A stretch of 64,000 bases of DNA from JANQRZ01 sp965215165 (lineage in GTDB: Bacteria; Bacteroidota; Rhodothermia; Rhodothermales; JANQRZ01), in assembly GCA_965215165.1 (NCBI GenBank), contig CBDCCX010000006.1, positions 62,001 to 126,000 on the forward strand. The letters run 5' to 3'. Below, piece by piece: positions 1 through 7,714 of the stretch. Each line of letters starts with the position of its first letter. Positions within the stretch are counted from its first letter, which is position 1. The position numbers and the translations under genes were made by a program. The notes beneath the pieces are model-generated. The model saw nothing but the letters and a program-made list of their open reading frames with translations, was not told the origin of the DNA and did no database searches.

Positions 1-1349
1 ACGTGAAGGGGTACGTCTTCGACACGGAGAGGTATCCAGCGCGAGCAGAACAGCTTGCTGATGTGCTTCGGCGACACCGGATAGAGATGCGCTTTCTCGC
101 CGAGTCGGTGGAAGCCGGGAACGAGCGCTTCGAGCCGGGCAAAGCGTTTGTCGTTTCTCTCGATCAGCCCCAGGCGCGTCTCATCAAGGCCGTTTTCGAG
201 CGCGTAACGAGCTTCGAGGATTCGCTTTTCTACGACGTCTCGACGTGGACGCTGCCCCTCGCCTACGGACTGCGCTACGCCGAGTTAGACCGCCTTCCAC
301 AGACGGTTGATCGGCGCGAGGAGGGACTGGATCGTCTGTTGCCATCGGTAGCTTATCTGATCCCGTGGGGTCAGGCGTTTGCTCCCCGCACCCTGGCTCG
401 GTTACAGCAGGCTGGAGTGCATGTTCGGATGGCGATGATCCCGTTCGAGGCAGCGGTCGGCAGAGGCCGGCGGAGTTTCGACCGAGGCACGCTCGTCGTC
501 CCGCTCGGGCAAGCCAATGTAGATGCGTCGACGGTCCACGGTCTCATCGACGAAGCACTGCGTGCCGACCAGATTGACATAGCCGGCCTCGGAAGCGGGC
601 TGGTACCGAGCGGACCGGACCTCGGCAGCCCGTCGGTTCCGGTGCTCCAGCGACCGCGCGTGGCGGTGCTCTCGGGTGGGGGCACCGATGCGTACAACGT
701 CGGGCAGGTCTGGCACCTGCTGAGTGAGCGCGCCGGGCTGCCGGTGTCGCTACTCGACCGGGACGACGTGGGCAGCGCCGATCTCAGCCGTTACACCACC
801 GTCATTCTCACTGGCTATTTCCGCGGACTGAACGAGGCCGACGCCGAGGCGCTCCGGGTGTGGGTGCAGCGTGGCGGGACGCTCATCGCCACCGAGCAGG
901 CGGCGGCGTGGGCCGCTGAGAACGGCTTCGGCGAGTGGACCGCGCGCCCGGCCGCCGAGGACAGCACGCGCCGCCCCTACGCCGAGGTCGACGCCGCGCG
1001 CGGTGCCCAAGTTGTCGGCGGGGCCATCTTCGAGGTCGTCCTCGACGAGACGCACCCGCTCGCCTTCGGGCACCCGGCGCGCGTGGCCGTCTTCAAGAAT
1101 AACACCCTCGCCTTCGACCCTGCCGATACGCCGGGCACGACCGTCGCCGCCTACACGGACGACCCGCTCCTCAGCGGCTACGTCTCCGACCCGAACCTCG
1201 ACCGGCTGCGCGGCGGCACGGCGATCACCGCGCAGCGCCTCGGCCGGGGCCGGGTCGTGCTCCTCGACTTCGACCCCACGTTCCGGGGCTTCTGGTGGGG
1301 CACGCAGGGGCTGCTGCTCAACGCCGTCTTCCTCGGCGGCGCGTTCTGA
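1..1349 (+). CDS. M14-family zinc carboxypeptidase, C-terminal part (partial)
   Basis: The reading frame is already open at the first base, so the true start and the catalytic zinc-binding half lie outside the window. About 448 residues are visible. They resemble the long C-terminal region of secreted M14 carboxypeptidases of Bacteroidota. Around residues 218-310 there is a GATase1-like alpha/beta fold, with strands such as RVAVLSGGG and TVILTGYF and the stretch GGTLIATEQAAAW, a domain often appended to these peptidases. If the family call is right, the full protein would be an exported enzyme that trims C-terminal residues from peptides. The GTG at base 3 is in frame but sits inside the domain, so it is not taken as a start. 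Base composition of the first 700 bases is lower in GC than the following genes. The call rests on family memory because no HxxE zinc motif is in view. Confidence 0.7.
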   Translation, partial: VKGYVFDTERYPARAEQLADVLRRHRIEMRFLAESVEAGNERFEPGKAFVVSLDQPQARLIKAVFERVTSFEDSLFYDVSTWTLPLAYGLRYAELDRLPQTVDRREEGLDRLLPSVAYLIPWGQAFAPRTLARLQQAGVHVRMAMIPFEAAVGRGRRSFDRGTLVVPLGQANVDASTVHGLIDEALRADQIDIAGLGSGLVPSGPDLGSPSVPVLQRPRVAVLSGGGTDAYNVGQVWHLLSERAGLPVSLLDRDDVGSADLSRYTTVILTGYFRGLNEADAEALRVWVQRGGTLIATEQAAAWAAENGFGEWTARPAAEDSTRRPYAEVDAARGAQVVGGAIFEVVLDETHPLAFGHPARVAVFKNNTLAFDPADTPGTTVAAYTDDPLLSGYVSDPNLDRLRGGTAITAQRLGRGRVVLLDFDPTFRGFWWGTQGLLLNAVFLGGAF

Positions 1350-1383
1350 ACCGTAGCTTGCCGCCGCCACCCGTCGCCCTCCG

Positions 1384-2376
1384 ATGAGCCGCATCACCGA
1401 AGCTGTCGCCAACCTCTACGTCTGGCTGCTCGACGCCACCGGCCTGAGCGAGGCTACGCTCGACCACCTCGTCGCGACGCTCTTCGCCGTCCTGGTGCTG
1501 TGGGGGCTGCGGCTCTTCGCGCTCCGCCTCGTCAACCGGCGCACGGCCGACGTCCGCGCCCGCTACCAGTGGCGCAAGACGACGACCTACACCGCCGTCG
1601 TGCTCGGGGTCCTCGTCATCGGGCGCATCTGGATCGACGAGTTCGGCGAGGTCGGGACCTTCCTCGGGCTGGTCTCGGCCGGCATCGCGATCGCGCTCAG
1701 GGACCCGCTGACGAACATCGCCGGGTGGGGCTTCATCGTCTGGAAGCGGCCGTTCGGGCCGGGGGACCGGATCGAGGTCGTCGGCATCGCCGGCGACGTG
1801 ATCGACCAGCGCATCTTCCAGTTCACGCTCCTCGAGATCGGCACGGCGACGGGCGCGGCGCAGTCAACCGGCCGGATCATCCACCTCCCGAACAGCAAGG
1901 TCTTCACCGAGCCGGTGACGAACTACACGCGCGGCTTCCCCTACGTCTGGAACGAGATCGGGATCGTGGTGACGTTCGAGAGCGACTGGCGGGCGGCCAA
2001 GGAGATTCTGCTCGGCATCGCGCAGGACAAGGCCGAGGAGCTGAGCGCCGATGCCGAGCGCAAGGTCCGGCAGGCTGCGCAGGAGTACATGATTTTCTAC
2101 TCCAAGCTGACGCCGACCGTCTACACCTCCGTCGTCGACTCGGGCGTGCAGTTCGCGGTGCGCTACCTCGTCGAGCCGCGCCGCCGGCGGGGCAGCGAGG
2201 AGATTCTGTGGGAGGCCATCCTCACCGCCCTCGACGCGCGCGACGACATCGACCTGGCGTACCCGACGCAGCGGTTCTTCCACAACGTCGCCGAGGGCAA
2301 GCCCGGCGCGCGGGCCGAACCGCTTTCGCACCCAGCACCAGCCAGCGAGCAGCAAGCAGACAACGGAGACCCGTAG
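1384..2376 (+). CDS. MscS-family small-conductance mechanosensitive channel
   Basis: A 330-residue inner-membrane protein. Hydrophobic segments lie near residues 30-50, 69-84 and 91-118. The third has the Gly/Ala-rich pore-lining pattern (GLVSAGIAIALRDPLTNIAGW) followed by the beta-domain signature KRPFGPGDRIEV, which is diagnostic of MscS channels. The family opens under membrane tension to release solutes during hypo-osmotic shock. Length is close to the usual 280-350 residues. The ATG at 1384 lies 34 bases after the preceding stop. The tail after residue 305 is polar and low-complexity. The stop codon TAG at 2374-2376 is itself part of a dispersed GTAGGGGCG palindrome copy that begins at 2373. 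Confidence 0.9.
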   Translation: MSRITEAVANLYVWLLDATGLSEATLDHLVATLFAVLVLWGLRLFALRLVNRRTADVRARYQWRKTTTYTAVVLGVLVIGRIWIDEFGEVGTFLGLVSAGIAIALRDPLTNIAGWGFIVWKRPFGPGDRIEVVGIAGDVIDQRIFQFTLLEIGTATGAAQSTGRIIHLPNSKVFTEPVTNYTRGFPYVWNEIGIVVTFESDWRAAKEILLGIAQDKAEELSADAERKVRQAAQEYMIFYSKLTPTVYTSVVDSGVQFAVRYLVEPRRRRGSEEILWEAILTALDARDDIDLAYPTQRFFHNVAEGKPGARAEPLSHPAPASEQQADNGDP

Positions 2377-2415
2377 GGGCGAGCGGCCTTCGCCCTGTCC
2401 GGCCTTCGCCCTGCC
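2373..2415. repeat. Degenerate copy of the dispersed GTAGGGGCG palindrome plus a 16-base tandem repeat
   Basis: Bases 2373-2397 match the left arm and centre of the 28-base palindrome seen at 32095, 45087 and 56835. The right arm is decayed (TTCGCCCTG instead of CGCCCCTAC). Bases 2384-2399 and 2400-2415 form a tandem duplication of CGGCCTTCGCCCTG(T/C)C with one mismatch, which probably destroyed the right arm. The element overlaps the stop codon of the MscS gene. Confidence 0.6.
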
Positions 2416-2484
2416 GGAGGACCACCGAGGCGGAACGCGCGTCGGGTCGCGCCGTACCGCCGGTCCACCTCAACCCGCCCGCTC

Positions 2485-4587
2485 ATGCCCAACCGCCTCG
2501 CCGACACGCACAGCCCGTACCTCCTCCAGCACGCCGAGAACCCCGTCGACTGGCACCCGTGGGGCGACGAGGCCTTCGAGAAGGCGCGCCGCGAGGACAA
2601 GCCGGTCTTCCTCTCGGTCGGCTACGCGACGTGCCACTGGTGCCACGTGATGGAGCACGAGTCGTTCGAGGACCAGGACGTGGCGCGGCTCCTGAACGAG
2701 CACTTCGTCGCCGTCAAGGTCGACCGCGAGGAGCGGCCGGACGTGGACGCGCTCTACATGTCCGTCACCCAGGCGCTCACCGGGCACGGCGGCTGGCCGA
2801 TGACGGTCTTGCTGACGCCGGAGCGCAAGCCGTTCTTCGCGGGCACCTACTTCCCGAAGCACGGCCGCGCCGGCCGGCCCGGCATGATGGAGCTGCTGCC
2901 GAGCGTTGCCGCGCAGTGGAGCGCCGACCGCGACAAGGTCGCCGCCTCGGCGGAGCGCATCACCGAGGCCGTCCGCAGCGGGCTGGCTCCGGCCGCCTCC
3001 GGCGAGGCCCCCGGCGACGACGTGCTGGCGGCGGCCTACAACGCCCTCGCCGGGCGGTTCGACCCCGAGGCCGGCGGGTTCGGCGGCGCGCCGAAGTTTC
3101 CGACCCCGCACACCCTGCTGTTCCTGCTCCGTGAGGCGCAGCGCACCGGACCCGAGACCCTCGTCGGCGCGCGCGCGCTCCACATAGCCGAGGCCACGCT
3201 CGGCGCGATGCGGCGCGGCGGCCTGTGGGACCAGGTCGGCTTCGGGTTCCACCGCTACTCGACCGACCGCACGTGGACGCTGCCGCACTTCGAGAAAATG
3301 CTCTACGACCAGGCACTCCTGGCGATGGCCTACACCGAGGCGTTCGCCCTGACGCGCAAGGCGAGCTACCGCCAGACCGCCGAGGAGATCTTCGCCTACG
3401 CCCACCGCGACCTCACGAGCGAGCATGGTGCGTTCTTCTCCGCCGAGGACGCCGACTCGCTCGACGCCGACGGGCACAAGGAGGAGGGCGCGTTCTACGT
3501 CTGGACCTGGGAGGACCTGATGGACACCCTCGGCCCGGAGGAGGGGGCCTTCGCCGCAGCGCTCTTCAACCTCGCGCGCGAGGGCAACTTCCGCGACGAG
3601 GCCACGCGCCAGCGCACCGGCCAGAACGTCCTCTTCCGCGCCACCGACGACGCCGAGGCCGCCGGCCGCCTGGGCGTCTCCGAAGCCGACTTCCGCGCCC
3701 GCCTCGACGGCATCCGGCACCGCCTCCTCGCCGCCCGCGCCGAGCGCCCGCGCCCGCTCCTCGACGACAAGGTCCTCACCGACTGGAACGGGCTGATGAT
3801 CGCTGCCCTTGCGAAGGCGGCCTGGGCTTTCGACGCGCCCGAGTACGCCGAGCGCGCGTCGAAGGCGGCCGATTTCCTCCTTACCACAATGCGAACCGAG
3901 GACGGCCGTCTGCTCCACCGCTGGCGGCGCGGCACCGCCGGCATCCCGGCCCTGCTCGACGACTACGCCTTCCTCGTCTGGGGACTCGTCGAGCTGCACC
4001 AGGCCACCTTCGAGCCGCGCTGGCTCCGCGCTGCGCTCGACCTCCACCGGACCATGCGGACCCACTTCGAGGACGAGGCGCACGGCGGGCTCTTCCTCTC
4101 GCCCGACGACGGCGAGGTGCTCCTCGTCCGGCAAAAGGAGTACTACGACGGCGCGATCCCGTCCGGCAACGCGGTCGCTGCGCTCAGCGGCTTGAGGCTC
4201 GGGCGGCTCACCGGGCAGACGGAGCTGGAAGACGCTGCCGAGCGCATCCTCCGGTCCGCCCCCGTGGCGCAGCAGCCGGTGGGCCACACCATGACGATGG
4301 TGGCGACGGGCTTCAGCCTCGGCCCGGCCCAGGAGATCACCGTCGCCGGCGCACCCGGCGCGGCCGACACCGACGCGCTCCTCGGTGTGCTCCGCTCTCG
4401 CTATCTCCCGAACGCCGTCGTCCACCTCCGCCCGCCGGAGCAAGAGGAGCTAGGCGACCTCGCGCCGTACACCGAGACGCAGACAATGCAGGACGGCCAG
4501 GCGACGGCCTACGTCTGCGAGCACTTCGCCTGCCAGGCCCCAACGGTGGAGGCGGAGGAGCTGAAGCGCCAGGTCGATAACGTGTGA
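2485..4587 (+). CDS. Thioredoxin-fold DUF255 protein (YyaL / spermatogenesis-associated-protein-20 family)
   Basis: A 700-residue protein. The N-terminal 160 residues form the DUF255 thioredoxin-like domain: the start NRLADTHSPYLLQHAENPVDW is typical, and a CxxC pair lies at C50/C53 (ATCHWCHVM). The rest is an (alpha/alpha)6 barrel-like region with motifs such as GGFGGAPKFPTPH, FEKMLYDQA and DDKVLTDWNGLMI, characteristic of the family. Length matches full-length family members (about 670-750). The family is widespread and cytoplasmic, and its substrate is unknown. A redox or sugar-processing role has been proposed from the fold. The ATG start is fixed by the conserved N-terminus. It converges on the TIGR02588 gene, with a hairpin between them. 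Confidence 0.9.
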   Translation: MPNRLADTHSPYLLQHAENPVDWHPWGDEAFEKARREDKPVFLSVGYATCHWCHVMEHESFEDQDVARLLNEHFVAVKVDREERPDVDALYMSVTQALTGHGGWPMTVLLTPERKPFFAGTYFPKHGRAGRPGMMELLPSVAAQWSADRDKVAASAERITEAVRSGLAPAASGEAPGDDVLAAAYNALAGRFDPEAGGFGGAPKFPTPHTLLFLLREAQRTGPETLVGARALHIAEATLGAMRRGGLWDQVGFGFHRYSTDRTWTLPHFEKMLYDQALLAMAYTEAFALTRKASYRQTAEEIFAYAHRDLTSEHGAFFSAEDADSLDADGHKEEGAFYVWTWEDLMDTLGPEEGAFAAALFNLAREGNFRDEATRQRTGQNVLFRATDDAEAAGRLGVSEADFRARLDGIRHRLLAARAERPRPLLDDKVLTDWNGLMIAALAKAAWAFDAPEYAERASKAADFLLTTMRTEDGRLLHRWRRGTAGIPALLDDYAFLVWGLVELHQATFEPRWLRAALDLHRTMRTHFEDEAHGGLFLSPDDGEVLLVRQKEYYDGAIPSGNAVAALSGLRLGRLTGQTELEDAAERILRSAPVAQQPVGHTMTMVATGFSLGPAQEITVAGAPGAADTDALLGVLRSRYLPNAVVHLRPPEQEELGDLAPYTETQTMQDGQATAYVCEHFACQAPTVEAEELKRQVDNV

Positions 4588-4631
4588 CGTTAGGCGTGGG
4601 GAGAATGGGAGGAGTGGGGGGAGCGCAGATC

Positions 4632-4661
4632 GTGAGGGCTGGAAATTCCCTCCCCGCCCTC
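4632..4661. terminator. Hairpin between convergent genes; copy 1 of a 30-base dispersed repeat
   Basis: GAGGGC at 4634-4639 pairs with GCCCTC at 4656-4661 between the stops of two convergent genes, the expected place for a bidirectional terminator. No clear T-run follows. The 30 bases match 51561-51590 at 24 of 30 positions, so it is also a repeat-family member. Confidence 0.5.
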
Positions 4662-4675
4662 AAAACCCCACGTCC

Positions 4676-5056
4676 TCACTCCCGGTAGCTCACCACGCGC
4701 GAGCGGAGCGCGCCGGCCAGCGGGGCGCGGAACCCGAGCGTCCCGCGCCGCTCGGAGGCGTGCGGGACGAACGGAAAGTCGAGCTGCGCGCACTCGTCGC
4801 CGGCGCACACCTCGACCGTCGCTTCCTGGGCGACCAGGCCGCCGGTGTTTCTCAGCGTCACGGGCACGAGCACAAGGTCATCGCGCGTCTCCGGCGCACC
4901 GAGCGTCACCTGGAGGTCCGGCGGGGCGTCGGCGTCGGTGAAGACCTGGTAGGTGAGGTAGCCGAAGACGAACAGGACGATGGCCGCCCCGACGGCGACG
5001 ACGCCCCACTCTAGCGCGTTTCGGCCTTTTGAGTCTTGATCGTCGGAGGAAGCCAT
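4676..5056 (-). CDS. TIGR02588 family protein
   Basis: A 126-residue protein with a short polar N-terminus, one membrane helix near residues 15-40 (WGVVAVGAAIVLFVFGYLTY) and an extracytoplasmic domain with the pattern VTLRNTGGLVAQEATVEVC. This matches the TIGR02588 family, which is known to occur in a two-gene unit with the multi-pass TIGR02587 protein. That protein lies just upstream here (22-base gap). Function is unknown. The anchor plus small Ig-like periplasmic domain suggests a partner of the membrane protein. The ATG at 5056 gives the family length. Confidence 0.8.
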   Translation of the reverse strand: MASSDDQDSKGRNALEWGVVAVGAAIVLFVFGYLTYQVFTDADAPPDLQVTLGAPETRDDLVLVPVTLRNTGGLVAQEATVEVCAGDECAQLDFPFVPHASERRGTLGFRAPLAGALRSRVVSYRE

Positions 5057-5078
5057 GCGCGTCAGCCGATAGCGGCCG

Positions 5079-5897
5079 CTAGGAGAGGAGGAGGCGGCCG
5101 GCCGACGCCCCGAGCGCCGTCGCCACGCTGAGGAAGACGACCTGGGCCACGACCGTCGGCAAGGCGAAGCCTGCCAGCCCGCCGCCGAGCCAGAGGAGCG
5201 CCGCCGCCACCGCCAGGGCGATGCCGTAGGTCACGAACGCATCGCCGAGGGGGCCACCGGCGAAGACGCCGCCGTCGCTGAACCGGCCCGAGCCGCGGAA
5301 GTCGGCGTAGCGGACCATGCCGAGCACCAAGAGGAACGACAGCACCGCCGTCCCGAGCACGGCCGCCGGCGGGGCCGCCACCGCGACGACGACGATCTCC
5401 TGCGTCGGCGCTAGGCCCACGGCGAGCAGGAGCGCGCCGAGCGCCGCGTAGGCGATCTCGCTCCACACGTCGTCGTCCTCTTCCTCCTCGTCGCCGCTGC
5501 CCTCGCCGAGCTGCGACGAGCCGACGGCCACGCCGACGGACACCGCGAGCGTCTCGGTGACGATGCGCCCGAACGCCTCGTTGAACCCGAGGTCGGGCGG
5601 GAGCTGGCCGATCAGCTTGAGCATCCCGATCGCCAGGACAGCCCCGATGGCGAGCGTCTCGAGCGCTTCGAGGACGTTGTTGGGAAACGACTTGTCGTCG
5701 TGCAGGCCGGCGTAGTAGGCGTAGGCGACGAGCGCGCCGAGCATCAGCCCGACCGAGACCATCAGCAGGGCCGGCGTGACGAGGTAGCTCTGCCGCCAGA
5801 TCTCCATGGTGTAGAGCGGGGCGACCGCGAACAGCAGGCCCCCGGCGACGCCGCGCGCGTACTCCTGGAGCGTCTCCTTGACGGGTCGCGTAGCCAC
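5079..5897 (-). CDS. TIGR02587 family integral membrane protein
   Basis: A 272-residue protein with about seven hydrophobic segments, for example GGLLFAVAPLYTMEIW near the N-terminus, LLMVSVGLMLGALVAYAYY and LVVLGMVRYAD-like stretches later. An acidic loop (DEEEEDDD) separates the two halves. The pairing with TIGR02588 immediately downstream is the defining context of this family, whose function is unknown. The start is chosen at the GTG at 5897 (VATRPVKETLQEYARG), 5 bases downstream of the preceding gene's stop. The reading frame continues upstream without a stop, but that part overlaps the neighbouring gene and has no family similarity. Confidence 0.8.
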   Translation of the reverse strand: MATRPVKETLQEYARGVAGGLLFAVAPLYTMEIWRQSYLVTPALLMVSVGLMLGALVAYAYYAGLHDDKSFPNNVLEALETLAIGAVLAIGMLKLIGQLPPDLGFNEAFGRIVTETLAVSVGVAVGSSQLGEGSGDEEEEDDDVWSEIAYAALGALLLAVGLAPTQEIVVVAVAAPPAAVLGTAVLSFLLVLGMVRYADFRGSGRFSDGGVFAGGPLGDAFVTYGIALAVAAALLWLGGGLAGFALPTVVAQVVFLSVATALGASAGRLLLS

Positions 5898-5902
5898 CGG
5901 GG

Positions 5903-6682
5903 TCAGCCCAGCGGTTGCGGCACGGCCGCGTGCGCCGCCGCCGCCAAGTCGGCGATGTAGGCGGCGTCGTCCCGCTGCTCGATGGCGTTCCCGACGACGA
6001 TGAACCGCGCCCCGGCGGCGACTTTCTGCGCCACGGCCTCCGGCGTCCGCAGCCCGCCACCGACGACGAGCGGAATCCGGCACGTCTCGGTGATCGCGCC
6101 GATCATCTCCTCGGGCACCGGCTGCTCGGCCCCGGAGCCGCCGTCGGTGAAGAGCAGCCGCATCCCCATCATCTCGGCCGCGAGGGCGGTCGCCGCCGCG
6201 ATCTCGGGCTTGTTGCGCGGCAGCGGGGCCGAGCCGGACATGTACTGCGCCGTCGTGAGCCGCCCGCTCTCGACGAGCATGTAGGCCGTCGGGATCGGCT
6301 CCAGGCCGAGCCGCCGGATCAGCGGGGCGGCGTGGACGTGCTGCCCGATCAGGTGCTCCGGGTTGCGCCCGCTCACGACCGAGAGGTAGAGCACCGCGCT
6401 GAGGGCCCCCGAAATCTGGTGCAGCGTGCCGGGGAAGCCGATGACGGGGAGCTCGGCCGCGGCCTGGAGCGTGCGGACGTAGCCGTCCAGTTCGACGGCG
6501 TGCATCAGGCTCCCGCCGACGAAGAAGGCGTCCACGCCGGCCTCGGCGCAGCGGGCGGCGAAGGCCGGGAGCCGGTCTTCCGCCAGCTTGTCGGGGTCGA
6601 TCAGGACGATGAACCCGGCTCCGCGTGCGTGGGCGGCAGCGAGCAGGTAGTCGTAGCTGGAGAGGCCGTTGGAGGCGGGCAC
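5903..6682 (-). CDS. Geranylgeranylglyceryl/heptaprenylglyceryl phosphate synthase-like protein
   Basis: About 259 residues with the TIM-barrel pattern of the GGGPS/PcrB family: VLIDPDKL near the N-terminus, DAFFVGGSLM, VIGFPG, PTAYMLVE(S)G, LLFTDGGSGA and the phosphate-binding GGGLRTPE followed by FIVVGNAIE. The family couples a polyprenyl diphosphate to sn-glycerol-1-phosphate, the first ether-lipid step in archaea. Bacterial versions make prenylglyceryl phosphates of mostly unclear use. The protein is cytoplasmic and probably acts at the membrane surface. The start is uncertain: the GTG at 6682 precedes the first conserved strand, with no ATG in range. It lies in a minus-strand run after the beta-lactamase and 5 bases before TIGR02587. 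Confidence 0.85.
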   Translation of the reverse strand: MPASNGLSSYDYLLAAAHARGAGFIVLIDPDKLAEDRLPAFAARCAEAGVDAFFVGGSLMHAVELDGYVRTLQAAAELPVIGFPGTLHQISGALSAVLYLSVVSGRNPEHLIGQHVHAAPLIRRLGLEPIPTAYMLVESGRLTTAQYMSGSAPLPRNKPEIAAATALAAEMMGMRLLFTDGGSGAEQPVPEEMIGAITETCRIPLVVGGGLRTPEAVAQKVAAGARFIVVGNAIEQRDDAAYIADLAAAAHAAVPQPLG

Positions 6683-6750
6683 AGGGCGAGGTGCAGGTGG
6701 ACGCAGAGGCGGCGTAAGGTAGCCCGCATCGCCGGGTCTTGGCAACCCGT

Positions 6751-7569
6751 CTAGCGTACCCCGAGGTGGGCGAGGATCCGCTCGGCCGTCGGCTTGCGGA
6801 CGCTGACCATGTCGAAGCCAGCGTCGTCGCTCTCGATCCAGAGGGCGAAGACGTAGGCATCTGCGCCCCGCTCGACCCAGCCGACCCACCAGCCGAGGTT
6901 CTCGCCGTTGCCGAGCGCCCAACCCGTTTTGCCGCGCAGCACGGTCCCCGCCGTGGTGTCGGCGATCATGATGCCTCGGACGATGCCCATCGCCCGGTCC
7001 GAGAACCCGGTCTCGCCCGCCCGCAGCCGCCGGAGGAAGGCAATCTGCTCGTCGGCCGAGACCTGCAGCGAGCCGTCGAGCCAGAACCGGTCGGCCGCCT
7101 CGCCGATCGTCGCGTTGCCGTACGCCTCGCGCGTGAGCGCCGCCTGCAGGGTGTCGCGCCCGGCCCGCCGCGCTAGCTCCTGGTGCACCCACACCGCCGA
7201 GCGCTGGAGGGCCGTCTCCAGCGTCTGGTCCTGATTCCAGACCGGCAGCCAGCGCTCGACCCCGTCCCACTCGACGACCTCGTGCTCGTCCGCCACTGCC
7301 CCGGCGTCGAGGGCGACGAGCGAGTTGAAGATCTTGAACGTCGAGGCCGGCGTGCGGCGCTCGGCGGCCCGGCCGTACCGCGTCGTCACGCCTGACTGCG
7401 CGTCGTAGAGCACGAAGGTTCCGGCGGTGCTGTCGGGGAAGAACGCGCCGAGGTCGGCCGTGGAGTCCGCCGGGGCGCCGAGCAGCTCGAGGGGGCGCGC
7501 CGACTCGTCTGGCGCACCGGCGCAGCCGGCGAGGGCGAGGAGGAGAAACGCGAAAGAGGAGGGGCGCAT
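6751..7569 (-). CDS. Class D (OXA-like) beta-lactamase, lipoprotein
   Basis: A 272-residue protein. The start MRPSSFAFLLLALAGC is a lipoprotein signal peptide with its lipobox cysteine at C16. All class D motifs are present: the active-site S76-T-F-K79, SAV (SxV motif), YGN, the FWLDGSLQVSADEQIAFLRRL region typical of OXA enzymes, and KTGWALG. It should be a serine hydrolase acting on beta-lactams in the periplasm, anchored by a lipid. A BlaR sensor-like role is less likely because no transmembrane sensor part is present. The ATG at 7569 is preferred over upstream codons because the signal peptide begins there and a TATCTTCC promoter element lies 22 bases upstream. Confidence 0.92.
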   Translation of the reverse strand: MRPSSFAFLLLALAGCAGAPDESARPLELLGAPADSTADLGAFFPDSTAGTFVLYDAQSGVTTRYGRAAERRTPASTFKIFNSLVALDAGAVADEHEVVEWDGVERWLPVWNQDQTLETALQRSAVWVHQELARRAGRDTLQAALTREAYGNATIGEAADRFWLDGSLQVSADEQIAFLRRLRAGETGFSDRAMGIVRGIMIADTTAGTVLRGKTGWALGNGENLGWWVGWVERGADAYVFALWIESDDAGFDMVSVRKPTAERILAHLGVR

Positions 7570-7591
7570 GGTGGGGCGGCTCGGTGGGGCC

Positions 7592-7599
7592 GGAAGATA
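7592..7599 (-). promoter_or_regulatory. Candidate -7 promoter element for the beta-lactamase
   Basis: On the minus strand the bases read TATCTTCC, close to the Bacteroidota -7 consensus TAnnTTTG, 22 bases upstream of the start codon. No convincing -33 TTG was seen. Confidence 0.4.
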
Positions 7600-7714
7600 G
7601 CAGCCCCGAACTGCGACATCCCGCCGTACGGTGCACCGGCGCGCTTCGCCCCAAACCACACCGGCTCCCCCCTCGGCGTGCGAGAGAGGAGCCGGACGAG
7701 CGGAGCGGCAGCGG

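Noticed and set aside
1500..3134. A 544-codon plus-strand frame spanning the MscS and DUF255 genes
   Set aside because: It crosses two recognised genes in another frame and is Arg-rich without similarity.
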